A DNA stretch of 64,000 nucleotides, from positions 6,265,692 to 6,329,691 of the forward strand of contig NW_020654289.1 in assembly GCF_003589595.1 (NCBI RefSeq), given 5' to 3'. Under the pieces are notes generated by a model that was not told the DNA's origin, made no database searches, and saw nothing but the letters and a program-made list of their open reading frames with translations. Shown here one piece after another: positions 22,512-33,372 of this stretch; position 1 is the first letter of the stretch, and each line of letters starts with the position of its first letter. Made by a program: the position numbers and the translations under genes. This DNA is from Hyposmocoma kahamanoa (taxonomy: Eukaryota > Arthropoda > Insecta > Lepidoptera > Cosmopterigidae).

Positions 22512-22745
22512 TAACTGCCTCCGTGGCCGAACAGTTACCATGCCGACTGCCACACAGAGGTTCGGTCCCAGTTTCGATTCCCGGGTCGGGAGAAATATTT
22601 GTATGGTCTACATTCATTTCTCTCGTGAGTTTGGGTGTAATTTGTGGTTGTCTATGTGTATGTCCATGGCACCCGCGACACAGCGTTTCCCTAGTGCGGG
22701 GCTACGTTGAGTGTGTGCGTTATTTATTTAATCATATTTAATTTA
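22512..22745 (+). repeat. tRNA-derived SINE ('ccgtggccgaa' type)
   Basis: The 5' part has an A-box-like cgtggccgaacagttaccatg and a B-box-like gtttcgattcccggg, then a tRNA-unrelated body (ctctcgtgagtttgggtgta, tgtatgtccatggcaccc) and an AT-rich tail. The 16627-16842 element is its minus-strand relative. Confidence 0.7.
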
Positions 22746-23019
22746 ATCATACTTTATGGTAAGGTGTAATCACAAAATGATTAAATTCATTAATTAACAT
22801 GGTTGCTGCAATCGTTACAATGCAAATGTTATAAGGAAACAATCAATATTTTTTTCATTTTAATCGCTGTTTTTCGGTGCAACATTGTAATAATTTATGA
22901 TATGAACGTAGTGGTGATTATATTATTATTTTATTTAATTATTCTTTTATTTTTAATTACTTAACTTTAAGTGGCACCGGGCGGGCTGTATTGCTCGCAG
23001 AACAGATATTTTATTACAT

Positions 23020-23320
23020 TTTAGAAGCAGCAGAGCTCCTTGTGAAAGAGTGCGTCCAGGGAAGTACTGCCTTCTTACCTATTTTTGCCGCCAAGGGGTA
23101 ATGTGAGCATTACTGCTTTGAAGGGTAAGGGTGCTGGTGAAATTACAAGCACATGGGACTTGTTAACTTATGTGTGAGGGTGTCGGGTGTAGTGGCATGC
23201 CCTTCAGATATTTGCAATTTAAAGCTCTGAGTGGCACTGCAACTGTTATGGATAGGCGTGTCGCTTACCACCAGGCGCGCGACTTCTTCGTCCCGTCATT
23301 TGGTACCATAAAAAATATTT
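23020..23320 (+). repeat. SINE-like family 1, near full-length copy
   Basis: It starts agcagcagagctccttgtga, carries gccgccaaggggtaatgtga, ggtgctggtgaaattaca and tttaaagctctgagtggc, and ends with 'taccataaaaaat'. Confidence 0.75.
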
Positions 23321-23435
23321 AGCTTTGAACCATTGTCTTCGAAGAGAGACTGCCTCCCTATGTCTGTTCTATTGCCTGTATTACAATGGCCAATGTTCTA
23401 AAGGACTGTTTGACATGATGTCAACAGTAACATTT

Positions 23436-23840
23436 TATCATTGCACCGCTCGCTGACGGTAGGGAGTCCAATCTCATACTCTGGAATCGCGTCGATCTCG
23501 TACACTAGGGTTTCAGAGCTTCCTCACACGTGCATTCCACACCCTGTCGAGGTTTTCCCGCAGAAATACAGCATGGAGTCCTTCAAAAGGTGTTTGAGAC
23601 GGGTCCTAAAGCGTTGGCAACGCGTTCGTGACGCCCCTGATGTGTGTGTGTAGTAAAAGTAAATTTAGTTGTCGAATGGCGACCGCGCACCGGGAGAAGC
23701 AGCGTGGGTACTATACCCACAGGGTGATGACCTGACCAATGACCTGGTAAAGGTTGCAGGAATACGCTGGAAGCAAGACTTGTGTAGTGGCAATCTTTGG
23801 GTGAGACCTATGTCCAGCACTTGAAATGTTGATGTTAAAT
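23436..23840 (+). pseudogene. Non-LTR retrotransposon 3' tail
   Basis: A short frame includes CIPHPVEVFPQKYSMESFKR, resembling the C-terminus of a non-LTR reverse transcriptase. It is followed by 'gaccgcgcaccgggagaagc', 'gatgacctgacca' and 'gtggcaatctttgggtgag', typical of a lepidopteran LINE 3' region. It is truncated. Confidence 0.5.
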
Positions 23841-24603
23841 ATAATGCTTTTGACTTTTTTACGTTTGATTCCGTAATATAGACGACTGAACTCTGAGAGT
23901 AGACTATTCTTTTGTCTTAATTACCGAGTAAACTAGACCTATGCCTTCATAAACCTATACAAAAGATTAAGAAGTAAAACCGCACTGCGACAGCTCTTTT
24001 TAAAATGGGTATTCGTACGTGACAAAGCCCTATTGCAAGAATGAAACCGTTTCCTACTAGAATATAAGTCGTAATGACATAGACATAAGTGTCATGATAT
24101 TTGAATGGTGGTGCAAGTAGAGATAAATATTAATTGAAGAGGGTATGTACCGACTATGAATCATTTGAAATCTGTGCAGTGGACGGTGTGGTTGTCAATT
24201 AAAGTAAATATTAATTTGAAAGTCAACGAACATTACGTATAATATTTCGTTATCATTACAAATAGTGGATAACAACATGTGTCTGTGAAATATCGATAAA
24301 GCATTGAGTAAACATTGATACATCGATAAAAAAGCAGTGCGTTAATGTTCCTTGTGGCGAGTTACAGAGTCAAACTTATGTTTTGTTGACGGATTTCCTT
24401 TGGAAAATGCTTCCATTAAACTATGTAAAATAAATGACAATCGTGTGCCTATTTAGAAAGACTGTTTAACATTATAGTGAGATGATAAACAATAGTGTAT
24501 AAAACGAGACTGTGTTCAGTGTTATTACCGCTTGACCATACTATTTGACCTTCAGGTTTTGAAATAAAGTTTATTTAAGACTGATACAAAAGGAGTAATT
24601 AAA

Positions 24604-27600
24604 ATGAATACCGGAACCGCAAAAGCAATAGCTATGCTATCGCTAGGCCTCGGAAGTTTCATAATTGGAATGATCCCAACTTGTTTCTCGGAACGAACGA
24701 GGCAACGACATCCCTTAATTTTATCCTGTCTTCTGTGTTTTGGAGCAGGTGTGTTACTGTCTACTTCTTTAGTCCATATGTTGCCAGAAGCTAGAGAAAA
24801 GTTGCCAAGTTACACCGAACTTTTTCTTTGTGTCGGTTTCTTACTTGTTTATCTAGTTGACGAGGTTGTGCATTTCTTCTATGGCGGTGGTGAAGGACAT
24901 CATCATGGACCTACAAGAAGTAGACGAGTGTCAGTAGCATATGGAAGTGTGGAAGAAACTAATTTAGTCCCGAGTCAGAGTGTTAGAGAAGGTGACAGAT
25001 GTTGTGGAGATGCAGACAATCCAAGAATGTGCCATGTTAGTCATACGGAACCCTGCAATAAGAGTTCTTCCGGTATTGTTGGGTTGTTATGTGCATTGTT
25101 CGTTCATAGTTTTTTGGAAGGACTCGCTATTGGTTTGCAGGAGAGTGCAGCACAGGTATGTTAATTTTTCCACCGTACGAACAATGTCTTTATTTAAGTC
25201 AATTGCTATTTTTTTTAGCTAATAGATTCTTATGCATATTTTAATTTGCTTTAGGGTACTATGTATGTATGTACTATGATGTAGTCTAATAGTTTGACCA
25301 ACCGCCTTTCAAGCAGAGAGCGTGGATTCAAGTCCGGGCTTCGGAATTTATATGTGAAATTTACCATAAATACATCTTTCATCGAAAACGGTGAAAGATT
25401 TCTTTATTTCCTTTTTATGATACCAAGTGACATGACACGCCTGTCCATAACAGTTGCAGTGCCACTCAGAGCTTTAAATCACAAAGATCTGAGGGGCACT
25501 TCCTTCCTACCTTCCGGACAAACACGTGTAAAGCAATTTAATGACTTTCGTGATTCTCAATCCGTATTTGGCTCGAATAGGAACTGCAGCCTCCCATTGT
25601 GACAGGAGGCCTGTGCTCACCAATGGGACTGTGTAAAGGTTAACTATTATTGTATACTATCAGTGATGTGTTTGATTACGAGTCATACGTTCAGTTAACT
25701 TCAATAGTCGGAATTGAGGCCAAGGAGTTATAATTTTAAATGTCGTGTTTGTGTTTTTGTTTGGAACTGAAGTAGTTACGTTTTACTAGGTTATTTTGTG
25801 TTAATTTATTAAGTCAATTCAAACAAAAGAAAGATAAGAATTCCAAAGATAATTGTAAGTATTTCTGTATAATGAGTAGGTAGGCTTTATTATCAGTAAC
25901 GTGACCCAATAATATAGTTATAATGATAATTACGGAAAACCGTTAATGTTGAAAAATGAAAACTGCCGCTTTACGAGGAGGCTTGTTCTTCAAACAGGAA
26001 CATGTTATGCAATCTACATTTACTGGTAGTGATGCAACGGAAGTGTCATAACGGAAACAGTTGTTAAAAGCAAATCTTAGCGGAAACGGAAACGGAAGCG
26101 AATTCGGTAGCAGAAGTACGGTAGATAAAATAGATTTCAAGGAAATAGTTCCAAACGGGATATGTTTTTCTTTCATAATTTCACCTTTAGTCCCACTGCC
26201 GAGTGATCCACATACGCGCTTTATCCGTCGCGAACGTTATAAACTTCCGATTAAAATTGCGGAAGCAGAAACGGAAACGATGTGAAAAGGCGTGCGGAAG
26301 CAGAGGTCTGTTGCATCACTAATTTACGTCTGTAAGCCGCGGGCATCACAAATAAAGTATGCGGGCATACAGTCAAGAGCACATCAAGCTTGACGTTTTG
26401 TACTTTGGACCGTTCTTATCGTAAGCGGCATAGAGTTGGATTTAAATCTTAAATGTGAAGCTTGACGTGCTCTTGACCCTGTACTAGAGATTGTTGATTT
26501 GTAATAGAAGGTCAAGCTACTACAACGTTTACAACACGAACCCCTATTGCTTTGTTTTTTTAGAATTAGAAAAACTTTGAATAAAGAAGCAGTGATTGCA
26601 AATATTTTCTTCAGATAAAAGATATACTAACCACTAACCAATGATATTTACAAATAACGCGATAGATAATATGTTATTATTTTGGAATCTCTGTTTCTTT
26701 AAGTTTTTTATGGTGTTCAAAGATTTGATTTGAAATAGATTAAATATAAGAGAATAAAAAGAAATCATTTAATCATTAGTAAACGCTACAAGTTTAAACA
26801 AACTAATAATTACATCAACTTATAAAAATGTTTGCGAATTTTGCTTTATGGTTTATAGTAAATTGTTTTTCCGTTAAAATGACTGAATAAAATGGCACCT
26901 GATAAAAGATCCAAAATTTCATTCTGTCATAACATTGAAAAAATTTTTTTAGTTTTGTAAATAAAGTTAACTAGGTATATTTTTCAACGCCGACTGCAAA
27001 ATTTAAAAAAACGAAAAAAATGCTAAAAAAACTAAGTATAGGTTGCAAAAAGAATCCTTCTTTTAAAACATTTTAATTTAGAACGTATTAAAAACTTTGG
27101 TTAGAAAAGAATTTTTGTAAAAAATTTTTGAATATTAAGTTTATTGAATGTCAGGAGTCAGGATGTTTCACTACCATGATATTCAATTATTTTTTGTGAA
27201 ATTACTCTACTAGTTTTGTTATAATTATTAATAGTGATCTTTACTTAGAAAAAATTCCTTCGATCCGGTTGGATTCGAACCGACGTCTTCTAACAAACCG
27301 TGCCAAACGATAAGGCAACTCAGCCACGGAACGAACCAGCGGACCTTATGTATTTTTTTATGCATTTGTAGCAGCATTTTGTTTTGGTTTTTTAACGACT
27401 TTTTTTGTCATAGCGCCATCTGTTCGGTCTTTGCATTCATAATTATAACACATTTTTCTAAGAAGAAGTTTCTAAGTGTAATCTTAATTATAACAAACTA
27501 GTGGACAAATTTCACAAAAAATAATTGAATATCAATTCAATACAAATTTGATATTTTTGAATATGTTCTACTTTTTAATTTCAGGTCCTCCTCCTGCTCG

Positions 27601-29563
27601 GCGCGGTGGCATCGCACAAATTCGTGGTCGCTTTTTGCCTAGGCGCAGAATTGTGTGCAAGCACAGGCACTTTATGCGCGAATCTGGTCAGTGTGGTGCT
27701 ATTCGCCGGCGGGTCTGTCGCTGGCATCGGCACAGGTGCAGGTCTGGAGAGCGTCAGTGCCATACAGGATTCGCCTGCTGTGTGCATTATGCAGGTACGT
27801 GGTTCATTTTTGACCAAGGTAAAAGCTCTTGGCGCTACCAAAAGATCACGACAGGAATCATATATCTATTGCTCTCCTTTACGTAACTAACGCATTTGTA
27901 TTTCGGTAACTTTCTAGATTGGCACGCTGATTTTGCTTAAAAGTTTCGTGGTCGAGTGGTTTGCACATCGGTTTTGATGAGGTTCGGTCCCCGGCCGGGT
28001 CAATGTAGAAAAACATTGTTACATTATCTCGGGTCTAGGTGTTTGTGGTACCGTAGTTGTTTCCGATTTCCATAACACAATGCAATGTATTTGATGATAT
28101 TGTCTAGCAGCAGCAAGTCAGCACTCGGAACTAGTAGAGGCGAAGCTGCAGAGCCTGGAACACCGCCGTAGAGTTGCCAGCTTGTCGGTATTCTACAGGA
28201 TATATCACTTATTTTTTAAAAATTCTTTCTGATATGGTTGGGAAAGTATATGCTGTTGCTGGTAAGTAATTAAAGCATTTGTGTTATGGAAACGGCAAAC
28301 AACTACGGTATCACAAACACCCAGACCCGAGACAATGTCAAAATGTTTTTCTACTAAGACCCGGCCGGGGATCTTCTTTCTTCTTTAAAAAAAAAACTAC
28401 GATAAAATTCCTACGATCCTAAAGAATTCTTAATTGCATTCCCTTTTTTCTTCTCTTTAAACACTCTAGGCAAAACTCTCTCTAACTCTTTATTGTTATG
28501 TTTTATTAATGCATCATAATTATATAATAATATAAAAAAGAAAATTAATATTTATTTACAAATTAAGGCCCTCGCCGCGGGAACTCTTCTCTACGTGACT
28601 GTAAGTGAGGTATTGCCCCGGGAGCGCGCGCGCTGGCACGAACGCAAGCGTAGTGCGGGTATCTCTCAGTTCCTGTCGGTGTGCATTGGATTCGCTATAA
28701 TGTACTTGAGTACAAAGTTTCTTGGTAAGTATCACTTAGTATTTCCCGATATAATAATAGATTAATGATGAATAAGGTACACGAAAGGAACCTCTCCGAC
28801 GCACCTTTCATTTACGTCTGTCGCTCTCTGGACAATAATCAGCGAGTACCTAACGTCGATTAGCAAATCCTTTCACCACTATAGCAAGCATTATAGTGTA
28901 ATCCATCAATACCATAAGAAGAAGATTATGATTATTTTTTCCTATAAATAATATGTTTTTGATCGCCTACTGTGACATCCACCTAAGGTGGGTGATAAAT
29001 AACGTCAAATGATATCGTCAATGGTATCTGCGCTATTCATTGTAGTTAGCTTTTATTTTTAAATTCTAATTATGAACCAATAAATAAATACCGTGTAAAT
29101 ATTGTAAACACGAATAAGATAATTATACTAAACTAATCCAAAATAATAAAAACGCCGCATGGTATTTATTAACGAATAATTTGACTGTACTAAGCCTGTA
29201 AAACTGTGAAGGTTAATGCAGATCAACTTTTCAAATGGAATTAAACGTTACGTCAAAGTGAGTAACAATAGCGAATATTATAGACGCCAAAACCATATAT
29301 CATGACGTAAGTGATAGGCGTGACAAGATTACGGTGATTTGTCACTGGGATTTTTTGTAACGGGAACGATAGTCACGGTGACAAAATTGTAACGCTTTTC
29401 CCCATCTCTACAGTCCACCGGATCGTATTTTATATTGTATACTAGAACCGTATTAATACCTAGCGACATCTATTGTTAGTTCGTAATACTGCCACTCAAC
29501 GGTAGATGGCGTCTTGATTAAAAAACCTTTTTAATATTCTTTTCAGATCATGACGCCAACTAG
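24604..29563 (+). CDS. ZIP-family zinc transporter (SLC39A1-3-like)
   Basis: Complete model of four coding exons: 24604-25155, 27585-27794, 28568-28724 and 29547-29563, giving 311 residues with GT-AG introns of consistent phase. ZIP proteins bring zinc, and sometimes other divalent metals, into the cytosol across the plasma or organelle membranes. Visible features: eight hydrophobic segments; a first helix at about 8-28; a second ending in the VHMLPEA segment at 57-63; a histidine-containing loop GEGHHHGP at 97-103; the metal-site helix VHSFLEGLAIGL with H168, S169 and E172; the next helix with H195-K196; a late helix with LAAGTLLYVTVSEVLPRE; and a final helix near the C-terminus. Length and motifs fit the ZIP1-3 subgroup. 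The start has A at -3 and no alternative upstream ATG in frame. The last coding exon is only 17 nt and supplies DHDAN before the stop. Introns carry SINEs and hAT-like elements. Confidence 0.93.
25278..25510. repeat. SINE fragments in intron 1 of the zinc transporter
   Basis: First comes a piece of the 'gccgtggtagcc' SINE family with a B-box-like gtggattcaagtccggg (25278-25400), then a minus-orientation piece of SINE-like family 1 with acgcctgtccataacagttg and gctttaaatcacaaagatc (25413-25505). The frame running across both is not a gene. Confidence 0.6.
26027..26321. mobile_element. hAT-like MITE (TAGTGATGCAAC ends)
   Basis: It begins tagtgatgcaacggaagt and ends with the inverse, ctgttgcatcacta. 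Flanks share atttac (left 26018-26023, right 26322-26327), a weak remnant of a target duplication. The inside is rich in ggaaacggaagc-type short repeats on both sides. No transposase is present. It lies in intron 1 of the zinc transporter. Confidence 0.6.
27175..27536. mobile_element. tRNA-like inverted-repeat element, uninterrupted copy
   Basis: Ends: catgatattcaattattttt on the left and its inverse aaaaataattgaatatca on the right, each followed by the inverted block around ttataattattaata. The minus strand holds a tRNA-like core (about 27258-27345): cgtggctgagttgcc resembles an A box and cggttcgaatccaaccgg a B box. It also contains the side block 'atagcgccatctgtt'. It ends about 50 bp before exon 2 of the zinc transporter. 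Confidence 0.7.
27946..28372. repeat. Two facing SINE copies forming a long hairpin
   Basis: The left copy starts with a tRNA-like head (gtggtcgagtggtttgcac, then gaggttcggtccccggccgg). Its body, 27990-28084, is repeated in inverse at 28275-28371 with few differences. The arms are about 95 bp and the loop about 190 bp. Key blocks are attatctcgggtctaggtgt and the inverse cacccagacccgagacaatg. It lies in intron 2 of the zinc transporter, so the pre-mRNA could fold here. Confidence 0.75.
28984..29410. mobile_element. hAT-like element, short copy
   Basis: The left end is taaggtgggtgataaataacg and the right end is taacgcttttccccatctcta, roughly inverse to each other. Flanks catccacc and cagtccacc resemble a decayed 8-bp duplication. 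Internal words such as gataggcgtgacaag and acgatagtcacggtgacaaa match the larger copy at 41149-41944. It lies in the last intron of the zinc transporter. Confidence 0.55.
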
Positions 29564-30016
29564 TTCACTGGACAAACACAAATTATATTTTAAATCAAAG
29601 CACATGAGAAATGAATAGACCTGTACAGGCCATAATAAACAAAATATTACCGTATTCCAGCTGGTAATCAAACCATCACAAACAAATCTAACAACGTGAC
29701 AATGAATGTTTTCATAAGTTTAATTTGTTTTACCATCGATGTTTGTTACATAACAGTTTGTGTATGGCAATGTTTATTTAGTTGAATGAAGTACATTTCT
29801 ATATTTTAAGTACATAATGTTAATTAGGAAAGTCCACACGTGACACACTGAATATTGTCGATCGACAGATATTAAGTGTAAAAAAAATGACATTTAATTT
29901 ACAATTGTTAATTGTACCAGTATTCTATGACGAATTGAACATTAAGTATTGCTTACTATTCAAATTTAGTACATATTGGTGTGAATGTGAAATTTTGAAC
30001 ATGTGAAATTTTGAAC

Positions 30017-30022
30017 AATAAA
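30017..30022 (+). terminator. Candidate polyadenylation signal of the zinc transporter
   Basis: This is AATAAA about 450 nt beyond the stop codon. Just before it a 16-bp phrase, tgtgaaattttgaaca, occurs twice in tandem (29986-30017). Further hexamers follow downstream, so the true site is uncertain. Confidence 0.4.
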
Positions 30023-30039
30023 ACAATTTTTCTGTTTAA

Positions 30040-32030
30040 GTTTTTATTTTATTTAATATTGTGATTTGATGTCAACAATAAAATTGTGCGGATGCTAAGT
30101 CACAGTAACGTAAATAACTAGTTTTTACATTGCATGAGTTATAAATAAATTGTAATTGTTACATTATTGTCACAATTTACACTGCATTACAAATAAAATA
30201 TAAAATAGTACGTATTGTTTAATTCTCCTTTAATTTTTATTCTAGTCAGTTTAGAAATATTTAATTTTTACGTTTATTATGTTTAGCTGTCGAAATTAAT
30301 TCTGCTTTTGCGAAATAGGTACTTTGGTTGTAAGTTTCTAATGCAATATAAATGTTATAAAAAAATGTTATATATGAAAGATTTTTATGCGTAACAATCA
30401 GTCATTTATAAAATGAGTCTAAATTCAACTGAACTACTAAAGTCATATGCTAAGGTGATAAAATCATATTTTTTAAGTAATTATTAATGAAACATGGCAC
30501 TTGATGTTGACTTTTGATAAAATGAATCTGTTTTATTTTGAAACTTGCACCATCTGCTTGTTAGAAAGATATAATATAACCCAAATAAGGTTATATATAA
30601 TTGTATACGTTCAACAAGTTCGTACAATCAGCTATTCAACACTAGATGACGTTGTAGAAGAGTAGTGCATTAGTTTTGAAAGACAAAAACAGATGGCGCT
30701 TGATATAAAGTAATAAAATAGATTTGTCTCTGTTTGTTTCACAAGTCGATTAAAATTACACATTTAAACGCATAATGTAATCTGTCCTCAAATAGGTATT
30801 ATTGCGTTATTTACATCAATATTAATTTTAATGGAAGCGATTTCTACATAAAAACTAATACTCATACTGAACGGAATACCTCGTATTATACAGTATAAAT
30901 AAAACGACAAATTAATCCTTAAAAGTAACTAGTATTTAAATACAATAAAAGTATTACAAAATAGAAAATAATACAGATCTTTGACTTGACGCGCTTAAAC
31001 CTAGCAAGTAATTACTGTTACATTAATAACAAAAATTAAAAAAAAATGTTAACTTTGAATAAATATCCTTAAATTTAAGGGGAAGAGAGCATTATCATCA
31101 GTGTATTTAGTTATTCGTCCAAAAAGATATACTAGAAAATGAAAAGAATGTCGGTAAAGAATTGTTCTTTGCATCAAGCATTTTCAAAACAGCGCCTAAC
31201 AACGTCACAAATTTGTAAGTGTTTAGACATCGCTTTTGAGTCGGAAAATATTAGTAAAATCACATTTTGTAGTTATTCCTTAATATGTTTCAAGCGTTTC
31301 ATAAAAATGAACGATTCCGACTCTTTATAAAATATAATAAAGGCTTACAGGAGTGAAGTGTGCACAAACGGTAACTATTATTGAATACCTGTTAAGCAGA
31401 ACATAATATCTATTAGATAGATGTAGCAATTATTTTACTTCAAATTATTGCAGGCTATCTGAACAGACTGTACATTATGAACTAGTTCTACATATGTTTT
31501 AAATAGGGTCGGTGTTTTGTAGAAGCGTAAGTGATATTTGGAAAAAAAAATTCAGGGCATATTTTAGGTTTTTTACGACCGTTTTCAAATATTAACTCAA
31601 CACCCTGTTCTAAATTCAATATTGAAATTTAAACTTAATTAAAACCAAATTTTAAAACAGGACGTACATAATTCAAAATAGACGTTAAGTTAAAACCTTA
31701 GAGTATGTTTTATGTTTCCCGGAAAAATTTTTCGAAATATCGCTTACGCCCTTTCCAGAAAACATCCTACAATATGGGCTAATCCCGCTCCTCTCCTAAC
31801 TACAACCATATCTTACATTGTCGTAATTGAGTAAAACGTACGACCCTTTGCTTATAAAAGAAAACACTTCCGACTTATCCTCTACCTTTTTATATACAAC
31901 GTTATTTATAAAATACTACCAACCTCACAGGACTACATCACTCACATCATAAACAACAACTTTTGTTCCATAACTTTCAATAATTCGTGAGTTTTACTTT
32001 CGTACATAAAAATAACAACGTTTTTATAAA
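30040..32030. other. Intergenic AT-rich stretch
   Basis: No gene or well-defined repeat is recognised in 30040-31700 beyond short AT-rich runs and candidate polyadenylation hexamers that could belong to a longer 3' UTR. From about 31720 the sequence has weak similarity to 57000-57300, which likewise lies next to an 'aaccgacttc' repeat. Confidence 0.4.
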
Positions 32031-32035
32031 AAAAA

Positions 32036-32470
32036 CTGACCTGAAAAGTTTGTGGAATTACATCTATTTGCCAAGATTTGTTGAAATCGGTTACCGGAAA
32101 GTGCGCGAAACCGATTTCCTTCCGTAGTTTGACATCCTTACAGGCGGAATATTTTCTTTAAATTTAAATAGGATCAATACTGGGGTACTCTCTTTCCAAC
32201 AGAAAAAAAGAATCATCAAAATCGGCTCACAAGTGCCGGTGTAATCCCAATAGCATACATACAAAAAAATACAGTCCAAAATAAAAATATTTAAATAGAT
32301 CGCTTTAAACGGTGATAACTCTGTGCAGTAGCAAAAGAAAGCGCCTGGGTAAATACCAGTCCGAAGCAAAACACAAGAGCGGGGGTGAGGGGTCATCAAG
32401 GAGGACTCTTGCTCGTTTTAACTTACTACTTTACTACCAAGCACAGATGTAAAAGTTTATTTTTGGTAAA
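32036..32470 (+). repeat. Dispersed 'aaccgacttc' repeat with extra flank
   Basis: The repeat body (gtggaattacatctatttgcc through 'atacatacaaaaaa') is followed by 'agatcgcttt', 'aactctgtgcag' and 'ttttaacttactactttactacca', which recur in order at 57168-57255. The two copies therefore derive from a larger common element. Confidence 0.5.
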
Positions 32471-32965
32471 TTCATTGTGTTTTCTAAAAAATCCTGGAAC
32501 AAAACTTGTTCTCCATGATGCCGTGCTTACAATATTAACAGTAAGTATGTTTGAGTTACTTATTGTTCTTATCATAAGCATGGCAGCATGCTGTTAGTAA
32601 CATAGGTAAGTAAGGCGATTAATATTTTGCAAATAACGTCCTGATAATAAAGCTCGTGATGTTAACCGAATTACGACAATTAATCGGGAAAGCGCCAATT
32701 AGTCAGGAGAGCGAAGAAGTGGTAAAGAATGACAACAATTAATTGTAAAGGCACTGATTCATAAGATCGATCAAAACTATTTACACAACACTACAATACG
32801 AGAAGCGTAATTAAAGATATTCCCAAAAATAAATACATTGAATTAATACCGATACTTGCTATGACCAAGTTATTGGCTTGGCATCGGTAACGTTATGTTA
32901 ACACGACTTTCTTGACTTTGCAACTCACAAAAATAATAATAAAGTAGTTTAATTCGTAATATCTT

Positions 32966-32971
32966 TTTATT
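32966..32971 (-). terminator. Candidate polyadenylation signal of the Spaetzle-like gene
   Basis: This is AATAAA on the minus strand, about 400 nt past the stop codon at 33373. It is the first perfect hexamer I found on that side. Confidence 0.35.
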
Positions 32972-33372
32972 TAGAATCATGATATTTTTACTGCAATGAA
33001 TTCATCTATCTTTTGTATTATTGATTTATACATCGAACAAACACGAAAGAAAAATTCCATCGATCCGATTGGAGTCTTTGTATGTTGCCTCAACGTGTCT
33101 GGACTCGGATATAAAGAAATTTTTGTTTGTGTTCTTACGTTAATTTTGTTTTAAGTATAGACTTCTGAACAGGAGTTTAGGAATATTTTCCTAAAAACTG
33201 TTGTCATATGAAATAATTTCTTGTAATTTTTTATAGGTATGTTACTAGGCATATGGCCCAGGGTCAAATTTGCAAAGTTGCAAAACCACGATGTTCTACT
33301 AATACTAAATCGGGAAGATTCCACGTTAAATTTGTTCAAAGTCCCACTGGATTACTAGCACTACACCCACAA

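Larger units (their letters stand above)
18622..24603. other. Intergenic region between gene B and the zinc transporter (divergent)
   Basis: The genes point away from each other, so both promoters should lie here. No exon is supportable. Contents in order: about 300 bp of upstream sequence of gene B, an unassigned stretch with short frames (18930-19340), a tRNA-derived SINE (19341-19515), an 'aaccgacttc' repeat, a CpG-rich patch (20620-20770), a LINE fragment (21780-22230), a SINE (22512-22745), a family 1 SINE (23020-23320) and a non-LTR tail (23440-23840). An acceptor-like ttgaccttcag at 24545-24555, 48 bp before the transporter ATG, suggests a spliced 5' UTR. Confidence 0.5.

Noticed and set aside
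27581..27890. Three overlapping frames of 86-112 codons
   Set aside because: Only the frame matching ZIP helices between splice sites 27585 and 27794 is real; the others are shadows.
28085..28270. Extra exon of the zinc transporter in the hairpin loop
   Set aside because: Exon 2 and exon 3 join directly into a continuous ZIP helix (CIMQ to ALAAGTLLY), and the loop has stops in the needed frame.
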